Of a stretch of DNA of 41,030 bases, positions 32,314 through 39,508 are shown piece after piece; the stretch's first letter is position 1; every line of letters begins with the position of its first letter. The notes beneath the pieces were generated by a model, which was not told where the DNA came from, did no database searches, and was given only the letters and a program-made list of their open reading frames with translations. Position numbers and translations under genes: made by a program. The stretch is from Phycisphaerales bacterium. Lineage in GTDB: Bacteria; Planctomycetota; Phycisphaerae; Phycisphaerales; SM1A02. The stretch covers positions 1 through 41,030 of the forward strand of contig SIAA01000015.1 in the NCBI GenBank assembly GCA_009692045.1. Direction: 5' to 3'.

Positions 32314-32993
32314 GGAGTCGGGGGCAGCTCCAACCGTTTCCATGTCATCGCCCGGAACTTTCGCCCTAGGGGTGCATACTTTCGCTCGAAGTTGGAGCCC
32401 ACCAGTTCCCCCTCCCGAGCCGCACTCGGCGCGACAAAGGGAACTTGCGCGAATAATCCCGCAGCCAGAGCCCGAGCGGCATGTTGCTCGTACCAAGTCC
32501 ACAAGTCATCGTGATCGGTAACAAGTCGCAGCTCTCCACCCTGAGCAAGAACTCGGTGAAACTGCGCTACCGTTGCATCCTGCACCACGCGCCGCTTGTG
32601 GTGACGAGTCTTAGGCCAAGGGTCACTGAAGTAGAGATGAATCACAGTCACGCATCTATCTGCGAGCCGATGCTGCACGAACTCGTTAGCGTCGGAGTAG
32701 AGCAACCGCACATTGGTGCGTTGATGTCGGCGCAGTCGGTCGGCTCCGTATCTATAAAACTCTCCGGCGTACTCAACTCCCAGAAAGTCAGTTCCTGGCT
32801 CAAGCCCTGATTGTTCCAGCAGGAAAGTGGCCTTGCCTGAGCCAATCTCCAACTCGAAGGGGCGAGTTGTCTCCCGGCCGGGAAAGAACCAAGAGGCATC
32901 TAGACGGGGCACCTCGGCTGCGGGCAAGTCGAGACTTGACAACCCGACCGTGCCGAGATCCAACTTCTTACCGCGCGAAAGTCCAAATGACAC
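32310..32993 (-). CDS. trmB: tRNA (guanine-N7-)-methyltransferase TrmB
   Basis: 227 aa with the TrmB landmarks: AdoMet site FELEIGSGKATFLLEQ, then FLGVEYAGEFYRYGADR. The YSDANEFV acidic turn and the family hallmark YFSDPWPKTRHHKRRVV follow, then GGELRLVTDHDDLWTWYEQ. It methylates G46 of tRNAs. The start is GTG; a GAGG site lies about 7 bases upstream. It lies 9 bases behind the hydrolase gene on the same strand, so the two are probably co-transcribed. Its length is close to the usual 210-240 aa. Confidence 0.93.
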   Translation of the reverse strand: MSFGLSRGKKLDLGTVGLSSLDLPAAEVPRLDASWFFPGRETTRPFELEIGSGKATFLLEQSGLEPGTDFLGVEYAGEFYRYGADRLRRHQRTNVRLLYSDANEFVQHRLADRCVTVIHLYFSDPWPKTRHHKRRVVQDATVAQFHRVLAQGGELRLVTDHDDLWTWYEQHAARALAAGLFAQVPFVAPSAAREGELVGSNFERKYAPLGRKFRAMTWKRLELPPTP

Positions 32994-33002
32994 CGCTGGC
33001 CT

Positions 33003-34871
33003 CTACTTCTTCACTCGAGCCTTTATCCAATCGATGATGATTTCGATAGTCGCTGGATCAAAGGTGGTCTCGATGGTGGCGTACTCGCTGGGGCTCCCCG
33101 TCTTTGCCGGCTGCAGCAGATGATTCAATCCTTCGCGGCGAACTATGGTGGTGCTCGAACCTCCATGCTTGAGAGCTGCCTCTACATTGGACAGATCCAC
33201 CTGGGCATCCACCTGAGTGTCAAGAGTTCCCGCAATCGCCAGTACCGGGCAAGGAACCGCCGACATCGCCGTGCGAGGGTCGTAAGTGAGAAAGAGGCTC
33301 ATCCAGTTGCTGAGTATTTGTGCTACGACTGCTTGGGAAGCCTCGTCTGCTGCCGACTGCGCCACCAGCTCTTCTGATCCTGACAGCACTGCTTGTGCTT
33401 TGATCAACTCCAGAGCCTTCGCCTGAAGTGCTTCGGGCGCCTCCTTGGCGATGGCTGCATCCAAGAGAGCTCCCTGCAACTTGTCGATGGACTCACGAGC
33501 GGCGGCGGGGATGTTCTCCGCCTGCATGATCCGATCGTTCTGCCAGCGCATGATTTCGTGACCGGGTCGCCCGGGCGCGCCTAGCAACACCAGAAAGGCG
33601 ACGGGGTGTATGGGGGGCGTCTCCTCCCACTGCCACCTCGCCACAATGGCCGCGCATGTTGCGCCTTCGCTGTGTCCGATCAAACCGATGCGGTCAGGAT
33701 CGATGTTGCTCTGGCTCTTCAGCCACTCAGTGGCCGCATCCGCGTCAGTCGCAAAGTCAAAGGTGGTCGCGGTTGAGAACTCACCACTGCTGGCACCGAT
33801 TCCCCGCTTGTCTAGACGGATGACGGCAAACCCGGCGCGCGTGATGGCGTCGGCGAGAACCGCGAATGTCCGGTGTCCCATGATTGCCTCATCGCGATTC
33901 TGGGGACCGCTGCCAGCGATCAGCACCACGGCTGGGAGTTTTTCGTCCACCGCATGTGGTGGCATGGTGAAAGTTCCCGCAAGCTGGATGGGCGCGGCCG
34001 GATGGGAGACGCGCACCTCCGTGATCTCATAGGGGAACGGGGGCTGGGGATCCTGAGGTCGTGCCGCTCCGGTTGCCTCCGCGCCAGTCAGGGCGGTGAG
34101 GCGGATTTCTGTCTTGAAGCCGCTCTGTTCGAACATCCCCACCAGAGCAGCATCGGGAGCCACTGCCAGCGTGAATGTCGCGGGACTGCCCGCAGCGAGC
34201 GTGAGTTGATAGGCCCCCGTTGCCAGTTTCTTGACCAGCATGGGCCAGGCGCTCACTCCCTGCTGCAGAATGTCAATCGTGGCTACCGGGCCAATGGGCG
34301 GCGGAACTTCGGCGAGTGCGATGACAATGGGAATCCCACCACCGGGCGTCTTGATCTCACCCGTGACACGCAGACAGTTGGCGCTGCTGGTCGGATCGAT
34401 CCACCGATGGAGTTCGAAGGGAAGTCGCGATGGTGGTTGACCCTTTGCCTTGAGAGTAAGAACACCTCGGAAACTCACGCCATCAGCGGAAACTTCCCCT
34501 TCAAAGGTTCCGGGCGTGCCGCGGGCATCAAGTGTGCATGCGACTTGGTTTCCGCTGACACTGACATCAGTGCAATGCTGATTGATCACTCCAGCTTGAA
34601 TCAGAGATCCTGTGGCGATCCAGCCTGCCGATTGCTCCAGGCAGAGGCGAACGAGCAGTTTGTTCGGGCCTTGCGCCACTTCGCCGAGAAAACACCCTGG
34701 TTCGAATGTGGCGGGCGCTACGGCGGGAGGTGCCGCAGGTGCCGCGGTTGGTGCGGCCTGCGACGGTGTTGGTGCCGGTACCGGTGCGGGCGGCGCAGAC
34801 ACTCCCTCGGCAGCGGAGCCCAGTAGCACACCCACCAATCCCAAAGCACCAAATGTCCTAGCAGGCTTCAT
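33003..34871 (-). CDS. Secreted alpha/beta hydrolase
   Basis: 622 aa. A signal peptide (1-26) precedes an Ala/Pro-rich linker (27-58) and a domain of unknown type (about 60-280) with four or five cysteines. The hydrolase domain spans about 290-620. It has the oxyanion-hole stretch LIAGSGPQNRD (317-327) and RLDKRGIGASSGEF. The nucleophile elbow is GHSEGA with Ser401, the probable acid lies in IAGTLDTQVD, and the probable His in GLNHLLQ. The AGSGPxxRD...RGxGxS layout is shared with EstA/YqkD-like esterases and BAAT-type hydrolases. Substrate unknown, probably an ester or peptide-like compound outside the cytoplasm. The ATG is preceded by AGAGGA. Upstream of trmB in one unit. Confidence 0.82.
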   Translation of the reverse strand: MKPARTFGALGLVGVLLGSAAEGVSAPPAPVPAPTPSQAAPTAAPAAPPAVAPATFEPGCFLGEVAQGPNKLLVRLCLEQSAGWIATGSLIQAGVINQHCTDVSVSGNQVACTLDARGTPGTFEGEVSADGVSFRGVLTLKAKGQPPSRLPFELHRWIDPTSSANCLRVTGEIKTPGGGIPIVIALAEVPPPIGPVATIDILQQGVSAWPMLVKKLATGAYQLTLAAGSPATFTLAVAPDAALVGMFEQSGFKTEIRLTALTGAEATGAARPQDPQPPFPYEITEVRVSHPAAPIQLAGTFTMPPHAVDEKLPAVVLIAGSGPQNRDEAIMGHRTFAVLADAITRAGFAVIRLDKRGIGASSGEFSTATTFDFATDADAATEWLKSQSNIDPDRIGLIGHSEGATCAAIVARWQWEETPPIHPVAFLVLLGAPGRPGHEIMRWQNDRIMQAENIPAAARESIDKLQGALLDAAIAKEAPEALQAKALELIKAQAVLSGSEELVAQSAADEASQAVVAQILSNWMSLFLTYDPRTAMSAVPCPVLAIAGTLDTQVDAQVDLSNVEAALKHGGSSTTIVRREGLNHLLQPAKTGSPSEYATIETTFDPATIEIIIDWIKARVKK

Positions 34872-34931
34872 GAGTAGTTCCTCTTGCCACGGCTCAAAAT
34901 CGTAGCGGCAACAACGGGCAGAATCACGGAA

Positions 34932-35333
34932 TCACTTGGACTTGGTTTTGGATTTGGCCTTGGGGCGCCACTCCACCCGCGGGGCCTCTTTCCACAGACC
35001 TTCAAGATCGTAATAAGCCCTCTGCGAAGGTTCAAACAGGTGGACAATCGTCTCGACAAAGTCGACAACAATCCAACTCGTTCCATCATCCGCGCTGCGC
35101 CGCCATGCGGGATTCCCCTCGGCAGTGGCCTGCTTATCCATTTCGCCCGCCACCGATTTCATCTGGCGCGCGCTGGTTCCGCTGGCGATCACCACGAAGT
35201 CACAGACCTGCGATCGGGTGCGCACATCAATCACGGTAATGTCATCACAGTTATTGTCAGCAGCCATCCGCGCCATCGAAAGCGCGAACTCCTTGATCAA
35301 TACTGGGTCCCCCACCGATCGTGTCCGGGTCAT
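34932..35333 (-). CDS. rsfS: Ribosome silencing factor RsfS
   Basis: 133 aa. The central part reads DDITVIDVRTRSQVCDFVVIASGTSARQMKSVAGEM and later SWIVVDFVETIVHLFEPSQRAYYDLEGLW, the two signature blocks of the RsfS/YbeB/Iojap family. RsfS binds L14 on the 50S subunit and blocks subunit joining under starvation. The C-terminal 12 residues are a Lys-rich tail. The gene begins 25 bases after rpsU on the same strand, so the two ribosome genes probably form an operon, with GTAAGG serving as a weak ribosome-binding site. Confidence 0.94.
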   Translation of the reverse strand: MTRTRSVGDPVLIKEFALSMARMAADNNCDDITVIDVRTRSQVCDFVVIASGTSARQMKSVAGEMDKQATAEGNPAWRRSADDGTSWIVVDFVETIVHLFEPSQRAYYDLEGLWKEAPRVEWRPKAKSKTKSK

Positions 35334-35358
35334 TGCAGGCCTTACCTATTCGACTCGG

Positions 35359-35760
35359 TCAACGGGACGAGGGTCCGCTGCTGCGGTAACCGCCACCGCC
35401 CGTGCCGCTACTGGCATATCCGCCGCCGCCCGTGCGAGGCCCACTGCTGCGACCGGCGCCGCCCGTGCGAGCTCCGCCAGTGCGACCGCCGCCCGTGCGA
35501 GCTCCGCCAGTGCGACCGCCGCCGGTGCGACCGCCGCCGGTGCGACCACCAGCCGTGCGCGAATCCGGTCCAGAACCGAGCAGGCCGACGGGCCTAGGTG
35601 CGAATCGCCGCGACTCGCGTCTCTTACGCTCCGAGGGCTTCTCGTAGTGCATGCGCTTCTTGACATCCTTGGTCAGCCCCTCCTTCTCGCACATCTTCTT
35701 GAACCGACGGACCAGTTGCTCAGCTGTCTCATTACCGCGTGCCTTGACTCGAATCGCCAT
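35359..35760 (-). CDS. rpsU: 30S ribosomal protein S21 with a long Arg-Gly-Thr repeat tail
   Basis: 133 aa, about double the usual 60-70. Residues 1-56 are a normal S21: MAIRVKARGNETAEQLVRRF, KKMCEKEGL, KKRMHYEKPSERKRRES. Then follows GLLGSGPDSRT and from about residue 69 a low-complexity tail of GGRTGG and GGARTGG units, ending with Gly-Gly-Tyr repeats (GGGGYASSGTGGGGYRSS). Such Arg-Gly and Gly-Tyr-rich tails are known from RNA-binding RGG proteins. The gene has a good promoter 48 bases upstream and AGGAAAG before the ATG; rsfS follows. The frame is continuous through the repeats, so the tail is translated if the assembly is right. Confidence 0.92.
   Translation of the reverse strand: MAIRVKARGNETAEQLVRRFKKMCEKEGLTKDVKKRMHYEKPSERKRRESRRFAPRPVGLLGSGPDSRTAGGRTGGGRTGGGRTGGARTGGGRTGGARTGGAGRSSGPRTGGGGYASSGTGGGGYRSSGPSSR
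35449..35556 (-). repeat. 15/30-bp tandem repeats coding the S21 tail
   Basis: Imperfect 15-bp units are built on GTGCGACCGCCGCCG as read on the plus strand. Within them a 30-bp unit (35461-35490) is repeated exactly at 35491-35520. Lengths are multiples of three, so changes in copy number keep the reading frame. Confidence 0.9.
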
Positions 35761-35807
35761 GTGAGTTGTCCAACTTTCCTTTGAGGGTTCGGTGAGGCGG
35801 GCCGAGT

Positions 35808-35836
35808 ATTAGAACCAAATGCCCCAATCATGGCAA
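35808..35836 (-). promoter_or_regulatory. rpsU promoter
   Basis: On the minus strand TTGCCA (35831-35836) and TCTAAT (35808-35813) are 17 bp apart. Each matches five of six bases of the -35 and -10 consensus. The transcript would have a leader of about 40 nt before the rpsU ATG. This is the best sigma-70-type promoter in the window. Confidence 0.6.
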
Positions 35837-35924
35837 GTCGAAACGCCGCAAACGCCCCTCCTGACGCAGGATGGCATCCTCGAAGAACCTGTAGCCTTAT
35901 CGCCTGCCGACGGAGTACAGCCCG

Positions 35925-36548
35925 ATGGACGGAATCGACTTTGAACCTCTGAATATGGACTTCGACCGGCCACCAGCCTGCCCGGTCTCGGAGTTTCGCC
36001 GCTGGTTCGCGGAGGCGGCGCGCCTACCGCTACCTAATCCCAATGCCATGTCACTGGCGACTGTCGATAGCGATGGAACCCCCAGCGTGCGAACGGTGCT
36101 GCTCAAAGGGCTAGACGAATCGGGCGCGGTGTTCTACACCAACAGCCAGAGCCGTAAGGGTATCGCGCTGCTCAGCACTCAGCGCGCCGGACTGTTGTTC
36201 TTCTGGGATGCATTGGGCCGGCAGATCCACATTGAAGGACGAGTGCACCAAGTTTCCGACGTGGCGAGTGATGAGTATTGGTCCACTCGACCGCGGGCCA
36301 GTCAGATCGGTGCCTGGGCCAGTCAACAGTCACGCGTGGTGGCGAGCCGCGAAGAACTCGAGCAGTCGGTCGCCCAGGTTGAGAGACGGTTCCCCAACTC
36401 GGTGCCCCGACCACCGCACTGGCTTGGGTTTTGCGTCGAGCTCGGATTGATTGAGTTTTGGCAGGGTCACCCCTTCCGGCTCCATGATCGGGTCGTTTAT
36501 CGGCGCAACCAGCAGCGCGAGTGGGTCTGTACGCGGCTCTGTCCCTGA
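35925..36548 (+). CDS. pdxH: Pyridoxamine/pyridoxine 5'-phosphate oxidase
   Basis: 207 aa (E. coli PdxH 218). It has the family order: PVSEFRRWFAEAARLPLPNPNAMSLATV, then VRTVLLKGLDESGAVFYTNSQSRKG (FMN-binding), WDALGRQIHIEGRVHQV, and YWSTRPRASQIGAWASQQS, with the substrate-binding end region PHWLGFCVELGLIEFWQG..FRLHDR. The C-terminal RL-x-P ending is the usual RLAP variant (TRLCP). It oxidises PNP or PMP to pyridoxal phosphate with FMN. GGAG precedes the ATG. Divergent from rpsU with 164 bases between, where nothing else is seen except the rpsU promoter and a short inverted repeat (AGGATG/CATCCT, 35868-35880). Confidence 0.95.
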   Translation: MDGIDFEPLNMDFDRPPACPVSEFRRWFAEAARLPLPNPNAMSLATVDSDGTPSVRTVLLKGLDESGAVFYTNSQSRKGIALLSTQRAGLLFFWDALGRQIHIEGRVHQVSDVASDEYWSTRPRASQIGAWASQQSRVVASREELEQSVAQVERRFPNSVPRPPHWLGFCVELGLIEFWQGHPFRLHDRVVYRRNQQREWVCTRLCP

Positions 36549-36555
36549 CCACGGG

Positions 36556-36568
36556 TAACCTTTCGTTC
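36556..36568 (+). promoter_or_regulatory. -10 box of a probable leaderless promoter (dapA)
   Basis: TAACCT (36556-36561) lies exactly 7 nt before the dapA ATG. No Shine-Dalgarno site is seen. The gene may thus be transcribed independently of pdxH, whose stop lies only 20 bases upstream. Confidence 0.4.
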
Positions 36569-37480
36569 ATGAAACTCGAAGGCTGCTACACCGCGATTGT
36601 CACCCCCTTCACCGCTGATGGCACTAGCGTCGACTTGCGGCGACTAGGCCAGCAGATTCAGTATCAAATCGCCGGCGGTGTCCGAGGCATTGTTCCCTGC
36701 GGCACGACCGGCGAATCGCCCACTTTGACAGAGATGGAGCACGCCTCTGTGGTGGAGGCGGCGGTTGCCCATGCCCGAGGTAGCGGGGTGCAAGTGATCG
36801 CAGGCGCTGGGTCTAACTCAACGGCCCACGCGGTTCACCTGCACAGACTTGTTCGATCTCTAGGAGCAGATGCGGCCCTGCAGGTCGTTCCCTATTACAA
36901 CAAGCCCTCCCAAGAGGGGCTGTACCGTCACTTCATGGCTGTGGCAGACTCCGCCGATCTTGCGGTGGTCCTCTACAACATTCCCGGTCGAAGTGGCGTG
37001 CCGCTATTACCGGAAACCATTGAGCGTCTGGCCGCTCATTCCAACATCGTGGCGGTCAAGGAGGCATCCGGCTCCATTGACTCGGCCAGCGAGATCAGGC
37101 GGCGCTGTTCCATCACGATTCTCAGCGGTGATGATTCGCTCACTCTGGCATTCGCCTCAGTAGGGGCGCGGGGAGTAGTGAGCGTTGTCAGCAACATTGT
37201 GCCCGACCGGGTGCAGAAACTTTGTACGGCCACGCTGAGTAACGACTTCGACTGCGCGCGGCGAGTTCATGAGGAGTTGCTGCCACTCGCTCGCGGGCTG
37301 CTCAGCATTGACACTAATCCCGCGCCCGTGAAGGCTGCAATGGAACTCCTCGGTCGTGACAGCGGAGCCCTGCGACTCCCGATGTGCCGCCTCAGCAATG
37401 AGGCGATGAATCGAGTCAGTGCCCTGCTGGCCGCAGCGCAACTGCGCGTCAGCCCGGTTGCCGCCGGGGTCAGGGCTTGA
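36569..37480 (+). CDS. dapA: 4-hydroxy-tetrahydrodipicolinate synthase
   Basis: 303 aa from the ATG at 36569; the in-frame codons upstream overlap pdxH and are not conserved in kind. It starts LEGCYTAIVTPF, then CGTTGESPTLTEMEH with the pyruvate-carboxylate-binding threonines T46 and T47. It continues with VPYYNKPSQEGLYRHF, VLYNIPGRSG with catalytic Tyr136 and Arg141, and the Schiff-base Lys164 in NIVAVKEASGS. It condenses pyruvate with aspartate semialdehyde in lysine and diaminopimelate synthesis. The stop codon overlaps the TTG start of the Nudix gene. Confidence 0.95.
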   Translation: MKLEGCYTAIVTPFTADGTSVDLRRLGQQIQYQIAGGVRGIVPCGTTGESPTLTEMEHASVVEAAVAHARGSGVQVIAGAGSNSTAHAVHLHRLVRSLGADAALQVVPYYNKPSQEGLYRHFMAVADSADLAVVLYNIPGRSGVPLLPETIERLAAHSNIVAVKEASGSIDSASEIRRRCSITILSGDDSLTLAFASVGARGVVSVVSNIVPDRVQKLCTATLSNDFDCARRVHEELLPLARGLLSIDTNPAPVKAAMELLGRDSGALRLPMCRLSNEAMNRVSALLAAAQLRVSPVAAGVRA

Positions 37481-38031
37481 GTAGCCACTTGGACGCGGCT
37501 TACGACCTGGCGGCACTGCCTTATCGCATTGCCGTGATTTGCTACCTGTATGACGACACCGGGCGACTGCTCATGTTGCATCGCCGCAAGGCCCCCAACA
37601 TCGACATGTACTCGCCCATCGGCGGCAAGGTCGAGGTGTCGCGCGGCGAGAGTCCGCATGAGTGTGCCGCTCGTGAGGTGCGAGAGGAGGCTGGTATTGA
37701 CGCGCAACCTCAGCACCTGCGCCTGCAAGGGATGGTGAGCGAGCGCGCCTACCAAGGCGAACACCATTGGCTCCTGTTCTGCTTTGAGTACTGCCGAGCC
37801 GTTGCACCGAATGAAATCACCCACATGGAGTTTGAGGAAGGTCGCCTGGAGTGGGTTCCCATCGGCGCCGTAGCGCAGATGAGCATCCCCGTCACCGACC
37901 GCGATGTGCTCTGGCCGCTGGTTTGTTCCCACCGCGGCGGGTTCTTTGCCGTCGATATCGATTGCAGCAGCACACCACTGACGAGCGTGGTTCGGGAGTC
38001 GCGCCAGGCCTCGCCCCCTGCCCACATCTGA
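37477..38031 (+). CDS. Nudix hydrolase
   Basis: 184 aa. Start TTG at 37477, overlapping the dapA stop as TTGA; no better start is nearby before the conserved part. The Nudix box reads GGKVEVSRGESPHECAAREVREEAGI. The second half, E-x7-REVREEAGI, is perfect. The first half has two extra residues between the GGKVE and GE segments compared with the standard G-x5-E spacing. It continues with WLLFCFEYCR and FEEGRLEWVPIGAV, typical of MutT/8-oxo-dGTP-type Nudix proteins. It hydrolyses a nucleoside-diphosphate-linked substrate that cannot be named. It converges on pdxJ; both TGA stops lie in a short palindrome (CTGAGTGACTCAG). Confidence 0.87.
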   Translation: MSSHLDAAYDLAALPYRIAVICYLYDDTGRLLMLHRRKAPNIDMYSPIGGKVEVSRGESPHECAAREVREEAGIDAQPQHLRLQGMVSERAYQGEHHWLLFCFEYCRAVAPNEITHMEFEEGRLEWVPIGAVAQMSIPVTDRDVLWPLVCSHRGGFFAVDIDCSSTPLTSVVRESRQASPPAHI

Positions 38032-38036
38032 GTGAC

Positions 38037-38774
38037 TCAGTTCATCAGCGCTTTCATCTGCCGCACTGCCTCGCGAAGTCCCACGAACACAGCACGGCTC
38101 ACAATCGAGTGACCGATGTGCAACTCGCCGCTTCCGACAATCTGGGCAACGGCACCGACATTGTCATAGTTCAGTCCATGTCCCGCGTTGCAGCGCATTC
38201 CCCGTGACCTGATCAAATCGGCCGCACGGGCAATGTGCGCCAGTTCCTCGGCGACGCAGCTCGCGGCGCCCAGTCCGCACCGCTGGCGATAACACGCGAT
38301 CGCATAAGCGCCGGTATGAATCTCACAGGTGTGGGCGCCGATGCGGGCTGCCGCGGCGATCTGCGCCTCCACGGGATCGATAAAGACGCTCACCGGAACC
38401 CCCGCGTTCGCTAGTCGCGTTACCGCCGGTTTGAATCCCGCCTCCCCTGCCACCAGATCAAGTCCCCCTTCGGTAGTGACCTCGTAACGACCCTCCGGGA
38501 CCAGCATGGCGCTGTCTGGTCTGACTTGCAGCGCAATTCCCAGCATTTCTTCGGTCGCCGCCATCTCTAAGTTGAACCTCACCTTCACTGCTGCACGCAA
38601 GCGACGCACATCCTCATCCTGGATGTGACGGCGGTCCTCACGTAGATGAACAGTGATCCCATCGGCCCCACCCAACTCGGCTTCGGCCGCAGCCTGCAGC
38701 GGATCGGGCTCATAGGTCCGTCTGGCTTGGCGCACGGTAGCGATGTGATCGATGTTCACTCCGAGCGCGGCCAC
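38037..38774 (-). CDS. pdxJ: Pyridoxine 5'-phosphate synthase
   Basis: 245 aa. The opening [22 protein letters not shown], then [33 protein letters not shown] and [17 protein letters not shown] are the PdxJ blocks in order. A later IHTGAYA and the end [20 protein letters not shown] are also typical. It condenses 1-deoxyxylulose 5-phosphate with 3-amino-2-oxopropyl phosphate to give PNP. With pdxH in this window the DXP-dependent B6 pathway is represented at both of its final steps. GTG start; a TAGGAT box lies 6 nt upstream. It faces phoU with only 18 bases between. Confidence 0.96.
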   Translation of the reverse strand: MAALGVNIDHIATVRQARRTYEPDPLQAAAEAELGGADGITVHLREDRRHIQDEDVRRLRAAVKVRFNLEMAATEEMLGIALQVRPDSAMLVPEGRYEVTTEGGLDLVAGEAGFKPAVTRLANAGVPVSVFIDPVEAQIAAAARIGAHTCEIHTGAYAIACYRQRCGLGAASCVAEELAHIARAADLIRSRGMRCNAGHGLNYDNVGAVAQIVGSGELHIGHSIVSRAVFVGLREAVRQMKALMN

Positions 38775-38792
38775 GCGGATATCCTAGTCCCT
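38775..38792. promoter_or_regulatory. Divergent pdxJ/phoU promoter region of 18 bp with overlapping -10 boxes
   Basis: The 18 bases between the two start codons contain TATCCT (38780-38785), 7 nt before the phoU ATG on the plus strand. They also hold TAGGAT (38781-38786 read on the minus strand), 6 nt before the pdxJ GTG. The two boxes overlap over five bases around the palindrome GGATATCC (38777-38784). For pdxJ an AGGA inside the box could also act as a weak ribosome-binding site. Confidence 0.5.
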
Positions 38793-39473
38793 ATGGGCAC
38801 ATTCGCCACGAGTCTCGCGGAACTGCACGGCTCAATATCGGTACAGGGGCAGCATGTGCTCGATCATCTGACGCGCTCGGTCGAGGCCTTCTTTGAGTCG
38901 GACCAGGCCAAGGCGCGCGCCGTCATAGCCAACGATGACTCCATCGACAAACTAGATGTTGAGATTGAGCGTGCCGCTGTTCCACTCCTTGCGATGGGAT
39001 CGAGTGATGAGCATCAGATTCGTTCGGTTCTCACCATTGTGAAGGTGAACAATGAGCTGGAGCGAATCGCTGACATAGCAGTGAATATCGTGGAGCAGGT
39101 AGTAGAACCCGGGTCAACGACTGAACGCCCGCCGGCGACATTTCGGGTGATGGCGAACAGCGTGGTGGGCATGGTGCGCGACTCGGTGCGCAGCCTCTCG
39201 GACAGCAACGCGGAACTGGCCCGGCAGGTCTTGCTCTTCGATGACACCGTCGATCGCTTCCGCAACGAGATTCTGCTCCATGCCCAGGAGCAGGTGGCTC
39301 TGGGAACTTGCTCAGTTCGTTTCGCCTTTCGCTTGACGAGCGTTACCAAGTGCCTCGAACGCATCGCCGACCACAGCACCAATATCTGCGAGCAGGTGAT
39401 CTACCTGCAAACCGGCAAGATCGTGCGGCACCGCCCCGATGGTTGGAGCGAGCCGGAGGCACCGGCGTCCTAG
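38793..39473 (+). CDS. phoU: PhoU-family phosphate regulatory protein
   Basis: 226 aa from the ATG at 38793; upstream in-frame codons overlap pdxJ. It is all-helical with the two three-helix halves of PhoU. Each half holds the metal-binding pattern: VNNELERIADIAVNIVEQV in the first, TKCLERIADHSTNICEQVIYLQTG in the second. The E-R-I-(A/G)-D-x-x-x-N-I block is diagnostic. PhoU inhibits the PstSCAB phosphate transporter and the PhoR kinase when phosphate is plentiful. No pst, phoB or phoR gene is near. Preceded by a TATCCT box 7 nt upstream and no Shine-Dalgarno site. Confidence 0.92.
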   Translation: MGTFATSLAELHGSISVQGQHVLDHLTRSVEAFFESDQAKARAVIANDDSIDKLDVEIERAAVPLLAMGSSDEHQIRSVLTIVKVNNELERIADIAVNIVEQVVEPGSTTERPPATFRVMANSVVGMVRDSVRSLSDSNAELARQVLLFDDTVDRFRNEILLHAQEQVALGTCSVRFAFRLTSVTKCLERIADHSTNICEQVIYLQTGKIVRHRPDGWSEPEAPAS

Positions 39474-39508
39474 CGCCGTGCGCCGGCTCATGCGCACGCA
39501 CCTAACTG

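Noticed and set aside
33873-34826. 317-codon open frame on the plus strand
   Set aside because: Antisense to the alpha/beta hydrolase gene, whose signal peptide and active-site motifs are intact.
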